Assembly: GCF_000003605.2 (NCBI RefSeq)
Contig: NW_003114460.1
Span: forward strand, 123,089 to 135,840
Length of the DNA: 12,752 nt
DNA from: Saccoglossus kowalevskii
Lineage: Eukaryota; Hemichordata; Enteropneusta; Harrimaniidae
Direction: 5' to 3'
The position numbers and the translations under genes are program-made. Below the pieces are notes generated by a model. That model saw nothing but the letters and a program-made list of their open reading frames with translations, had not been told where the DNA came from and searched no databases. This document shows positions 1 through 9,204 of the stretch, piece after piece (position 1 is the first letter of the stretch; each line of letters begins with the position of its first letter).

Positions 1-3000
1 TCAGGCACACAGAAATCCAACGCATAAAACTCCCTTTACAAGCCCCTGCATCCGCGACTCCGAACAGTGTAGGCAATTAAGATAATATAACTACACTGCC
101 AACTGATGGACCGTGACAGTCGTACTTTGACAATACTCAATGAAACGTGAAATGATGGGCACCGCTCATTGCTTTGTGATTTCAATATATTGGAAAGCAA
201 TTTATTTCCGATAGGTCAATTGCAAGGCATTCAAGGACAATACACGGCTCTCTGGGTAACGGATAAACCCACTCCACCAATGACAATAGTAACAACAACA
301 ACGTTATTCATAACAAATATGTAAAATAACATCGATAGATGGAAATTCCTAGCACCATGACACGAGTTGTTTATCCACGATCACTTCTATGATTCTGTCC
401 ATATAGACATTCTCTAAATAATGTGACTTTAGAACACTTGTTGAATGTGTTCACCGTGCTCAAATCAACACACTGATTTCATGCATTTCATATCTTCTTG
501 TCAATTCGAAATTTCGATATTATAGTCACAAAGATTGATTGTAACATCACGGTTTCTTCAGTCAATATATTTCATTCGTGACTTCGACGGAATTCCGAGT
601 TCAGTTTGTTTTAATTGACTCGACAGTCCCTTGTACACTGTAGTACTTTAATACTTATTAACTTCTGGCAGTATAAAATATAAAATTAACCACAAAGGAA
701 AATATGGATACCAATAACTTGAGTGTTTGTGATCGATAGCATATTCTGATATACACACTGGTTTACAAGTTGTGTATAATCTAATCTGGCAACTACTAAC
801 TGTTTTACATTAGTGTACCTTCTTATAACTGTTCCGGAGTAAGTGAAAAGGCCAGTTTCTGTACATATTCTACGTTTTATGTCGTTGATAACATGACCTT
901 TTTGCAAGTAAATTTGTTTATAAATTTGTTTTTGATCAACATTTATAAATAAATTAATTTAAGTATGTGTGGTTCGAAATTAATATCGAAACTACAGAAT
1001 TAGTACTAATAATATTAATTACAGTACTTTGCGACGATTAAAGTATTCCGCAATATGGTGTTACTTTAAGATATGTTCAGAGAACTCGGATAAAACAATA
1101 TGGCCACAGAATCATTAATACTTCCCTAAATGATTAAAACATCCATCATATAAAAACGAAGATTTTAGCATCTTACCATTTTTACTTAATATTTTATTCA
1201 GCCCTAAAAAATACTCATAGATATAGACAAACAAATCTTAATGGTTAATATATTTGTATGAAATAATGCTATGAAAATAGTTCCAAAAAATGCCTTTTTT
1301 GTATTTTTACAGAAAGTTTTTCTTCAAAAAACATATTTCGCACTGGGTAAAAACAGTTCCTAATATGTATATGACACAACAAATTTTGAATTTTCACCTC
1401 TATTTAATAGACCGAATACCAACGAACGACCGTAAACATAATAAAAATGTATTATTGTTGTCGATCACAATGCCACATTATTCTCATTCATACATGTCCT
1501 CGTCACCGCCACAAACGTACGATGCGAGTATACCTTGCCAATTCATCAACACTTACTTTTATTCTCACATACTGCAAAACATGTCTTTTTAGTTAATAAG
1601 TTTGTTTTGGCTAAATTTGTTAATCTGTAATTTCGTTAATTCAAGATGTACGTAATTCAAGTTTACAAGTATATTCTACAATGGGAGTGTTGGTACTTAG
1701 CTAAATTAAGATTATGTTACTCCATGCATTCGATAAAATGGCATGTAGCTACTAATATTACAAAGTGTTTGACAGTATTTTGAATCTACTTGCAATATTG
1801 TGCCCGATTGGCTGAACAACCCTAACACCTAACAGTCAGACCATCAGAAAGCATTTTGTTTGTTGACAGCCTTTTTCTACACAACGGCATATTTATAGCA
1901 ATCTGTATGGGAGACATCTCTTCCTTTTACGTTGAAGTTTGATTTATATGATACCATTGCTGCATTACAATTATGCTATACCAAAAAGTAATATCTCGAT
2001 AAGAAAATTTACGGGTAAGATATATTAAAGGTGTTCGCGTGAACGCTAGCATAGAACGCCGTTCATGCAAAATACGGACATCTCCCATCAATGAGTTCAA
2101 GGTGTGCACTAGTACTAACACAATTCGATATAAACAAATAAATCCCGAACAGATCCAATGATCAGAGTGGATTCATTTTTGCCAATTAATTATACACCGT
2201 GTACACCCGCCCTCAACACAAGGGTCGAACTCCGAGGGCAATATTCTATAAATTGGCCCTTGCGTGTAGTTATTTTTCACAGATGAAGTCTAAAATGATC
2301 TCCACATTTCAGGAACGGGTCGAGTGGAGTCTATAATGAACACTGTTCATTTACATTACAACTGAAATGGTTGGCTTTTATCAAATGCCCTGTCTCGATG
2401 TTCAATTCTTTTTTCAATGTTCTTTTAATAACGTATTGAGATAAAATCAAAAGTTTGTGTACGCTAAAAATATATGCGTGGAATTTCTAAGGCTGTATCT
2501 CTGGTAGTTGGGTCAATCTGATAAAGCTGTCATTGAATGCGTCATGGAAACTTCGAGGTGTGACTAGTTTATAAACATCTTGAACAATAGCTATGGTGTC
2601 CAACTATACCACCGACAATCAATTACGATGGCTTCCGAACTTGAATGCATGGAAAGTTGTTGCCCTCTCTTGCACTATTCGTTCTACTGTTCCACTGTTT
2701 GGTATCACTCCTCGTGGTGCAAAACTTCGGCTTTTTTGCAATACACTGTGTTCACCCCTCATTAAAAATGAATTCAAGACTGTGCCCTCGAGAGAAGCTA
2801 TAACACATCCTCAATAAAAGTAAAATCGATTATATGTAACTGCGTAAACATCCCGTTGACCCTTGGCGATGCAATAAAACCCATGTTAATATATTTACAG
2901 ATATCATTCAGAACACTTCACAGGTAAAAAAAAAAATAATAAATTGACCGAGCAATGCAAAAACAATGATTTACAGCTTTTTTTTAAAACAGCTCTCCTT

Positions 3001-3005
3001 ATATG
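1..3005. other. AT-rich intergenic stretch, no supported gene
   Basis: About 3 kb of AT-rich sequence with frequent stops in all frames. The longest open frames (100 codons at 1290-1592 plus, 74 codons at 2593-2817 plus, 73 codons at 686-907 minus) have AT-driven composition, no recognisable motif and no supporting splice or poly(A) context, so I do not call them. A cluster of short competing inverted repeats lies around 2209-2267 (for example CCCTTGCGTGT against ACACAAGGG). It is downstream of gene A's 3' end and could hold distal 3' sequence or regulatory DNA, but nothing in it can be named. Confidence 0.6.
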
Positions 3006-3140
3006 ATTAAAGGACGGCAGTCGTCGTGCCGCGTCCTGTTCGATATGGGACTCATAGCGACGTATACAACGCGTGTAAAATACATTGTTTATTTACACGA
3101 AATTCGAACACGCACTGCGCGACGACCACCGCGCTTTAAT
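3006..3140. repeat. CpG-dense imperfect inverted repeat (foldback)
   Basis: The left arm 3006-3043 and the reverse complement of the right arm 3104-3140 both begin ATTAAAG, share GTCGTCG in the middle and end TGTTCGA, matching at roughly four of five positions with small gaps. The 60-nt centre contains a second hairpin, CGTGTAAA (3072-3079) against TTTACACG (3092-3099). The left arm can also fold on itself (GGACGGCA 3012-3019 with TGCC and GTCC, 3027-3036). About 18 CpG dinucleotides fall in 135 bp, against an AT-rich, CpG-poor surround. It could be a short foldback element, a structured RNA or a CpG-rich regulatory site. No clear target duplication flanks it. Confidence 0.55.
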
Positions 3141-3893
3141 AACCACACTTGAATACATTCTTCACACTCCCTTTACGTGGTAGCGGCAACTGATTAAGAT
3201 TTATTCACTCCTATCGTCGTCAACCCGAGGCCATATTATTGAATCACAAAGTTCAAGAGCGCCAATACACACTGGTGCGCGGATGACATTTATTCATATC
3301 AGATGTACCCTAATTTGAATGCACTAACACGAATTTGATAAGAATTTCCCCTGTGACAGTCGCTGATACGACATTTCTAATCGCCAGCTTCGAAAGATCG
3401 GGTTAACGCATACGTGGACATCAGTTAAAGCACTGTGTAAATCCTCCAGGTTGTTTTAATCGAGCCCGAAACAGACTAATGCCTGTAAAATTAGGCCAGT
3501 TTCTCGTAAAACATGTTTTATGTTCGATGTACGAAGATAATATATTAATCGAGGACTCTTTGAAATGAGATGATCGAGGATCGTTAATGTTTAGCAAGGG
3601 TACTAGTTGATATGCACTGCATTTTAGAGACGAATATTTATACAGAAGCCGTTCATTATATTTTGTCGTGGTTTAACGAAGTTCGTCTCTGAGTCTGTAA
3701 AGTCTAATAAAGTCCTGTATATGGTGTACAAGTGCATTGTATACGTCAGCGTTAGCGTTAGACCAAAGTGTTGTCGCGTACTGGCGGTAGTGGTACCCAC
3801 ATGCAGTTTTTGTTTTGCTAATATGGTAACCTATAAAAAATGATAACATTATTTATTAAGTAACGTGTTTTTTTTTAGAATTTTTTTAGAATT
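3141..3893. other. Intergenic stretch, probable 3' flank of gene A
   Basis: There is no supported gene in these 750 bases. The right end includes a T-rich run (3867-3889, in which TTTTTTTAGAA is nearly repeated) and the candidate poly(A) signal of gene A. Nothing else is identifiable. Confidence 0.5.
3852..3857 (-). promoter_or_regulatory. Candidate poly(A) signal AATAAA for gene A
   Basis: The minus strand reads AATAAA about 175 nt past gene A's stop codon, on the far side of the 41-bp minisatellite. If it is used, the whole minisatellite is in the 3' end of the mRNA. The hexamer is common by chance in AT-rich DNA, so support is positional only. Confidence 0.35.
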
Positions 3894-4091
3894 CAGTAAA
3901 ACTGTCTGCTAGTGGTGGTGCAGTGACTGACTGTCAGAAAAACTGTCTGCTAGTGGTGGTGCAGTGACTGACTGTCAGTAAAACTGTCTGCTAGTGGTGG
4001 TGCAGTGATTGACTGTCAGTAAAACTGTCTGCTAGTGGTGGTGCAGTGACTGACTGTCAGTAAAACTGTCTGCTAGTGGTGGTGCAGTGAC
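3894..4091. repeat. 41-bp minisatellite, about 4.8 copies
   Basis: Units begin at 3901, 3942, 3983, 4024 and 4065 with an exact 41-bp period. Each starts ACTGTCTGCTAGTGGTGGTG and ends with a GACTGACTGTCAG-type segment plus TAAA. The last unit stops at 4091. The copies are almost identical: one T-to-A change near the end of unit 1 and one C-to-T change in unit 3, so the array looks young. Because 41 is not a multiple of 3, successive copies are read in different frames. It supplies the 3' end of the gene A open frame. Confidence 0.95.
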
Positions 4092-5003
4092 CAGAGTTCC
4101 TAGAGTGCGATGTCGGCTTGGAGTGAACTTCACTTTCCTGCTTTTTGACTTGTTGTCCCGTTCTTTTAAGAGGTCGGATGCTTTTGAACTTAACCGACGG
4201 CGTGCATGCGGTATTAGAGGAAGTGCCACGTTTAACTCACGTTTTCCAGTCATAAGACACTTTTCTCTGGTTTGCTTGTGAATACGAGGTGTCAAATTTA
4301 TGACGTAATCATCTTGACTCAGTACAGCTGATTTTATCTCTTTGGCAGTTATTTCCTCGGAGATTTCATGCCGTTTACTTTCTTTTTCTTGACTTTGTGT
4401 ACCATCTTTCAGCAAGGAAGATATTCCATGAGACACATCCGGTAAAAATACCTGTTTGCGACTCATTATGCCACGTTTGAGTCCCGTAATTTTCTTTCTA
4501 TCTTGCTGCGCATTCCTAATATCTGGCAACTGTATACCACCGCCACCACTTTTGTTCCCGTCTGCATCGGCGTTCTTTATAATAAAAACATCGTCTTCAC
4601 CAAATTGGCTAACATTACCTAATTTCAAATATCCTTTGAAAATGGCGTCAACTCGAAATATCAACTCGTCTCTTGTAAGACTCTTGGCAACAGTACGCCC
4701 GCGTCGATTTTTACGTCCCGAACGTCTTCTTGTTGGTAAGCTCTCATTTATCACAACACCTAGCCTTAACAGTTCCAAAGGCAGATGCATTGTCTGTACT
4801 GCACGTATACTCTTCAGCAAATCATTCATCTCAAGCACTTCTCTCTGGTGTTTTTTCAAACTTTCTTCCAGTAGTTTGTTCAACGTATCGTACCTTAGCT
4901 GCAATTCACGCTGCTGAGTTCTAGTGTTGTTGGACATAATAGAACCCAGATCTCTGCGAGCTCGTCTTTTCCCTGCTAACCCCATGGTTGGTAACAACAT
5001 CAT
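4032..5003 (-). CDS. Gene A: unrecognised basic coiled-coil protein, paralogue of gene B
   Basis: A 323-residue open frame, intronless as seen. I do not recognise the family. Residues 28-69 form a putative coiled coil (RTQQRELQLRYDTL at its start, then KKHQREVL) with hydrophobic residues at L34, Y38, L41, L45, L49, V56, M59, L63 and I66, and H52 in the same series. It matches gene B residues 99-140 without gaps. Later shared blocks are D112-I121, FLPDVSHG (186-193), VIN near 234 and LPLI (261-264). Residues 92-103 are strongly basic (RRRSGRKNRRGR) and could be a nuclear or nucleic-acid-binding patch. There is a GGGG run at 153-156. No signal peptide or membrane segment is seen. Residues 305-323 and the stop are encoded by the 41-bp minisatellite. 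An in-frame TGA lies 57 nt upstream of the first ATG; M23 is an alternative start. Expression is not shown by the sequence, but conservation with gene B argues it is a real gene. Confidence 0.8.
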   Translation of the reverse strand: MMLLPTMGLAGKRRARRDLGSIMSNNTRTQQRELQLRYDTLNKLLEESLKKHQREVLEMNDLLKSIRAVQTMHLPLELLRLGVVINESLPTRRRSGRKNRRGRTVAKSLTRDELIFRVDAIFKGYLKLGNVSQFGEDDVFIIKNADADGNKSGGGGIQLPDIRNAQQDRKKITGLKRGIMSRKQVFLPDVSHGISSLLKDGTQSQEKESKRHEISEEITAKEIKSAVLSQDDYVINLTPRIHKQTREKCLMTGKRELNVALPLIPHARRRLSSKASDLLKERDNKSKSRKVKFTPSRHRTLGTLVTAPPLADSFTDSQSLHHH

Positions 5004-5084
5004 CTGTAATGTACTACGTTGTACAATGAGTGATGGGGATGATCGATATTTGGTTATCGATCAACGTAAATGATAAAGAAGTAC

Positions 5085-5100
5085 CTGCAAAGAAATGGGT
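5085..5100 (-). promoter_or_regulatory. Candidate 3' splice site upstream of gene A
   Basis: The minus strand reads ACCCATTTCTTTGCAG, a pyrimidine-rich tract followed by CAG, 82 nt before the ATG at 5003. The sequence from 5084 to 5004 has no ATG and carries an in-frame TGA, so it would be 5' untranslated exon. A second, weaker AG (ATTACAG) directly abuts the ATG. I could not identify the matching donor or upstream exon. Confidence 0.4.
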
Positions 5101-5869
5101 GACGTAACGATACAAAAGAAACAATGTCTTCTACGTCTGTGAGCAAGGACGTTCACGAAACCATTTCATTTAAGATAAATGCTGCACATAGATGGGAGTT
5201 GCGCAACTATTAGACAGAGTTGAGCAAAACTTCAGTGTTTTCAGCAAAAAAGTGTTGATTACAAATAAGATAAAATTTAAGCCAAAAGTATTTCGAAATT
5301 AGTAGAAACTCCAACGTTTCTGCAATATTATTCATATCATCAAAAAACAAATATGACATTTTCTGTTTATGTAATCCAGTCAAATTTCGAAATATGAAGA
5401 AATACTGAAATCATAGAAACTATTATAAAAGCAAATATAATATGCATTTTTTCGAACATTGTCTGTTGATCCAACACTTTTTGCTTTCTGTATTCCGATG
5501 TCATGAATTCATGTGCGTGAAAGATGTGCGCATGCGTCTTGTATATATAATGCAAAACTCTGTCAATATTATGATTTGTATTATCAGACAACAGTATGTT
5601 GTCCTTTTGGGGGTTCGACGTTAATTAATTTAATATATACAAATATAAGGGCTTGTCGAACGCTCCAGTGTCATCCATTTTCAGGGCTAGTTGATGTAAT
5701 AATAATTGCCATGGTTTACATCGAAAACAATATTGACAATTTTCTAATTAAACTTGACACCAACACATACATGATAAGACATTATATAATAGGTATCATC
5801 AACTTTATAACCTCTGGACGGGTGATTCCATTTTTGAATTGATAATCTACTTATTATAATACATATGGC
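5101..5869. other. Upstream region of gene A, no supported gene
   Basis: This should hold gene A's promoter or first intron. No TATA box or initiator stands out in the AT-rich background. Open frames of 74 codons (5367-5591 minus) and 109 codons (5513-5842 plus) overlap on opposite strands, have no motif and are not called. Confidence 0.4.
5863..5869. repeat. Target-site duplication ATATGGC, left copy
   Basis: ATATGGC directly abuts the left end of the inverted-repeat element at 5870. The same seven bases follow its right end at 6262-6268, as expected of a staggered-cut insertion. The outer neighbours (C at 5862, G at 6269) do not extend the match to eight. Confidence 0.8.
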
Positions 5870-6261
5870 CAGAGGTACATTACTTGGGGTTTGCAACTAC
5901 GGTGACATGATACCAAGATCCCGTTACAATCTCGCGCTCGCATAAGCGTTCCAACTCAGAAAAATGCGAATGCGCATGCCCGAGGTAACTAGGATACTGG
6001 GATGTCCAGGTGGATCAAAATAGCTGCTCACGATATGACGGATTACGATAACTATATTTTCTGTACATTTTCGATGTATTACATTTTTTCACTATGAATG
6101 TGGTAATACGTGTTTTATTGTTGTATTACAAACCGCCTATGTCATGTCAGAAGGTAGTAGCATCAGTCTCGCTAACTACGAGATGAGACTTGAATGGGAT
6201 CTTGACATGATGTCACCATACAGTACTATGTGCGTTGCAAACCCCAAGTAATGTACCTCTG
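5870..6261. mobile_element. MITE, 392 bp, probably hAT-like
   Basis: A non-autonomous DNA transposon. The terminal inverted repeats are perfect over 28 bp (5870-5897 and 6234-6261), starting CAGAGGTACATTACTTGGGG. The arms continue imperfectly: GGTGACAT...CAAGATCCC at 5901-5922 recurs inverted within 6179-6217, and a spacer of 3 nt on the left versus 16 nt on the right separates the two parts of each arm. No transposase-like open frame is inside. Ends beginning CAGAG are typical of hAT elements such as hobo and Hermes, whose duplications are 8 bp; here I see 7. I infer hAT, with one-base erosion or another superfamily as alternatives. A full-length partner elsewhere would have to supply transposase. 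Confidence 0.88.
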
Positions 6262-6268
6262 ATATGGC
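6262..6268. repeat. Target-site duplication ATATGGC, right copy
   Basis: This is an exact copy of 5863-5869 and follows the last base of the right inverted repeat. Confidence 0.8.
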
Positions 6269-6744
6269 GTATTTCCTGTCAGCCGAATGTCACATTAAAA
6301 TAATTGACTTCTGCAGCTAACACACAGCTACAAATGCTTATTTGTTTTGTTTTGAAGAACTTTCTTCAAAAAAAAACTAAACTAAATACATAAAACAACT
6401 AAAGGTTGTAGACTGAAATTTCAACTTTATTTACCATGTTGATTCAATTATAGGCGAAGTCAATCTGGTAGTTGGTCTAATTAAGCGAAAATATAGTGAC
6501 TTTTTATAATCATGGTAAGCCCGATATTGGATTAGTGTAATTTCAACTAAATTTCCAACAGCCAGACATAGCTTACTGAAGTTATTTTAGAAACGCCGGT
6601 ATTCTCAGGCACTTGTACCATCAACAGCGATTCCACAGAGGAAACATTATCTTGGGTGATTGTTATTACAAGTTACTTCTCAAAGAATATGGTATTCGAC
6701 ACTTGGATTTATTTGTGTTTATGACCTTTTCCCATCTGATCGAA
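6269..6744. other. Intergenic stretch, nothing identified
   Basis: AT-rich DNA between the MITE and the AATAG microsatellite. No open frame, inverted repeat or RNA gene is supported. Confidence 0.5.
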
Positions 6745-6872
6745 GAATAGAATAGAATAGAATAGAATAGAATAGAATAGAATAGAATAGAATAGAATAG
6801 AACAGAATAGAATAGAATAGAATAGAATAGAATAGAATAGAATAGAATAGAATAGAATAGAATAGAATAGAA
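6745..6872. repeat. (AATAG)n pentanucleotide microsatellite
   Basis: About 25.6 uninterrupted copies of a 5-bp unit with a single T-to-C change at 6803. Because the period is not a multiple of 3 and the unit lacks stops in some frames, it creates artificial minus-strand open frames reading FYSIL repeats; these are not genes. Confidence 0.97.
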
Positions 6873-7658
6873 ATCCACTAGTATTTGTTAAAAACACGTC
6901 GTCGAAACGAAACATCGAACGTTTGTTCTTAGTCCCTTTTGGGGGATCGTTTTCAAAAGTTCCGTTTAGATGCTCACATCTCATGTTGCTAGCTTCAAAG
7001 ATAGACGTCTGAAAAGACTATATAACAATCCCCAGGGCGTTAATTTGCATGCCGGTACTGGAACATATACTTGCGCACACTGGGTTTTGTTGACACACCC
7101 AGAACATTGAGTAACTTATTGTTCGTAGTATTGAATGGATATTCAAATAAAAGTCAATGTATGTATGTATAATCATGGCTGAATATTCTGTTTAGTTCTC
7201 CTCGCGTGATTACAACGTAGATAGCATTACATATGTATGTCAGTGATGCTAGGTATTAGAGAACATACCAAATATATATCATGCTTAATTGGACTTATTA
7301 AGGTAGAACTGACACTTATTCACTCTCTAAAATGGGAAAATTGTCGAGTGTAATTATTAGAATGGTTGATCTTGATGGTTAGCACGTTTCCCTACTAGCC
7401 TCGCTAAAAATATGTGCCAAAAATAATTAATGTTATTGATCACTGGATATTAAGCCATTTATTTACAAATTTAGTACTTGTATTTATTGTACCTGTTTAA
7501 AGAGTTACGACAATTTCTACAACCCCATACTTATGACTTTAAATTTTACATTTATATATATTCTTTTAACTATTTATTCAATATTTGTTTCTTTAAATGC
7601 TTCACCTGGCCAAAATAAACTTTTATTGTGACCATGCAAGCTACGAACCATTTGTATG
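6873..7658. other. Intergenic stretch, nothing identified
   Basis: There is no supported gene between the microsatellite and the 13-bp minisatellite. Only short simple-sequence runs are visible, such as three TATG-type units near 7159. Confidence 0.5.
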
Positions 7659-8341
7659 CTGGCACCCACGACTGGCACCCACGACTGGCACCCACGACTG
7701 GCACACACGACTGGCACCCACGACTGGCACACACGACTGGCACACACGACTGGCACCCACGACTGGCACACACGACTGGCACCCACGACTGGCACACACG
7801 ACTGGCACCCACGACTGGCACACACGACTGGCACCCACGACTGGCACCCACGACTGGCACACACGACTGGCACCCACGACTGGCACACACGACTGGCACC
7901 CACGACTGGCACACACGACTGGCACCCACGACTGGCACCCACGACTGGCACACACGACTGGCACCCACGACTGGCACACACGACTGGCACCCACGACTGG
8001 CACACACGACTGGCACCCACAACTGGCACCCACGACTGGCACACACGACTGGCACCCACGACTGGCACACACGACTGGCACACACGACTGGCACCCACGA
8101 CTGGCACACACGACTGGCACACACGACTGGCACACACGACTGGCACCCACGACTGGCACACACGACTGGCACCCACGACTGGCACCCACGACTGGCACAC
8201 ACGACTGGCACCCACGACTGGCACACACGACTGGCACCCACGACTGGCACACACGACTGGCACCCACGACTGGCACACACGACTGGCACCCACGACTGGC
8301 ACACACGACTGGCACACACGACTGGCACACACAACTGGCAC
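7659..8341. repeat. 13-bp minisatellite, 52 full units plus 7 bp
   Basis: The unit is CTGGCAC[C/A]CACGA, exactly in phase throughout: 52 units from 7659 to 8334, then CTGGCAC. Two unit types differ at the eighth base; I count 26 with C and 26 with A. The only other changes are G to A at the twelfth base of units 28 and 52. Units 8-14, 15-21 and 22-28 share the same alternating seven-unit pattern, giving a 91-bp higher-order repeat. No frame meets a stop within the array, so all six frames are open across it; this explains the long reading frames here, which I reject as genes. Confidence 0.97.
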
Positions 8342-9139
8342 GTTACTGCAGTATACCTAAATTGTTTGTTGAGAACATATATAAGTTTTGTACGACTCCA
8401 TGCAGCTTGGAATATTTCAATGTGAATAATTATTTGCAATTGCCGTTAGTTATTCGGTAATATATTTATTTATGTCTATCAGCCTCAGACCACTAATAGT
8501 GGCTGAGTATCAACGTAATTTGCACCTGGTTGAAAGCGGGTTTTCGGTGTAAAAGATAAACAACATCTGAAAACATTTTTTCAACAAACCTCCATAACTA
8601 TACGCTATACAGAAAGCACAAACATGCGTGAAGTGGATAAAATGAAACTCCACTTTGTATTCAGTGTGCATGCCATATTAAGCAAACACAATAAATATGT
8701 GATTGTATGTGTGGGGAACAACAATGTTCACCTCCGACCCAAAGCGATATATGATAATGAGCCGCCATATTATTAGACGATTTGTCAACCAAAACAAATA
8801 AAAATGATAAAAGAGGAAAGAATACAAATACCACTGATTGGCTAGATTCAGTCTGACATAGCATTAATATATCACAGATATGTGAATCGTCACATGCATT
8901 CAAGTTTGGGCCAAGCGAGTTTAACATAAATGCATTGACACACACATCACTCTCTCCAACCAATGTACATCCATGCATTCATATAAATGAGAATAGAGAG
9001 TTCACGATACGTGCACTTATCCGTGTTATTGTATTGTTGTTATGTATAGTCTTTGATGTCAGCTTCTTTGGATGATTGAGAAGGTTAAATCTCTAATCTC
9101 CCGGCGACACAGCACTAATATTTGTGACTTAGAGTACCC
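8342..9139. other. Intergenic stretch, one small hairpin
   Basis: No supported gene. The 105-codon minus-strand frame at 8661-8978 has a hydrophobic stretch but no homology I recognise and no gene context. At 8484-8507 CTCAG and CCACT pair with AGTGG and CTGAG around an AAT loop, with one bulged A: a short interrupted palindrome of unknown role. Confidence 0.45.
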
Positions 9140-9166
9140 GATCGTGGTTCAGTGGTTGGAACCAAT
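9140..9166 (+). repeat. tRNA-like D-arm / box A, possible SINE head fragment
   Basis: TGGTTCAGTGG (9146-9156) fits the RNA polymerase III box A consensus. The sequence can form a tRNA-type D-arm: TG, then GTTC, an eight-base loop AGTGGTTG, then GAAC. There is no anticodon stem or box B downstream; a (TTCAA)n tract follows at once. It could be the broken 5' part of a tRNA-derived SINE ending in a simple-repeat tail, or chance. Confidence 0.25.
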
Positions 9167-9204
9167 TTCATTCAATTCAATTCAATTCAATTCAATTCAA
9201 TTCA
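9167..9204. repeat. (TTCAA)n pentanucleotide microsatellite
   Basis: Six perfect TTCAA units (9171-9200) flanked by a partial TTCA on each side. Confidence 0.95.

Noticed and set aside
1908-2095. Inverted ATGGGAGA copies about 180 bp apart as transposon ends
   Set aside because: The match is only eight bases and decays at once; no target duplication.
2209-2267. Cluster of competing hairpins (GCCCTC/GAGGGC and ACACAAGGG/CCCTTGCGTGT) as a structured RNA
   Set aside because: Stems are short and mutually exclusive, and a box-B-like GAGTTCGACCC on the minus strand has no box A or tRNA fold around it.
4087-4924. Plus-strand frames of 64-153 codons across gene A
   Set aside because: Antisense shadows of gene A, which has a conserved paralogue in its own frame.
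5100-5107. CRE-like TGACGTAA about 100 nt before gene A's start
   Set aside because: The same octamer also occurs inside gene A's coding region (about 4300-4307), so one occurrence upstream is weak evidence.
6666-6984. Minus-strand frames with repeated FYSIL, resembling a membrane protein
   Set aside because: Translation of the (AATAG)n microsatellite with short random flanks.
7659-8341. CRISPR-like regular array
   Set aside because: Units are contiguous 13-mers without spacers and the context is eukaryotic.
7570-8460. Six overlapping long open frames (229-289 codons) on both strands
   Set aside because: They are by-products of a stop-free 13-bp tandem repeat; all frames are open equally and the flanking residues are unrelated AT-rich translation.
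8661-8978. 105-codon minus-strand frame with a hydrophobic segment
   Set aside because: No recognisable motif, no homologue in the window, and composition like the surrounding intergenic DNA.
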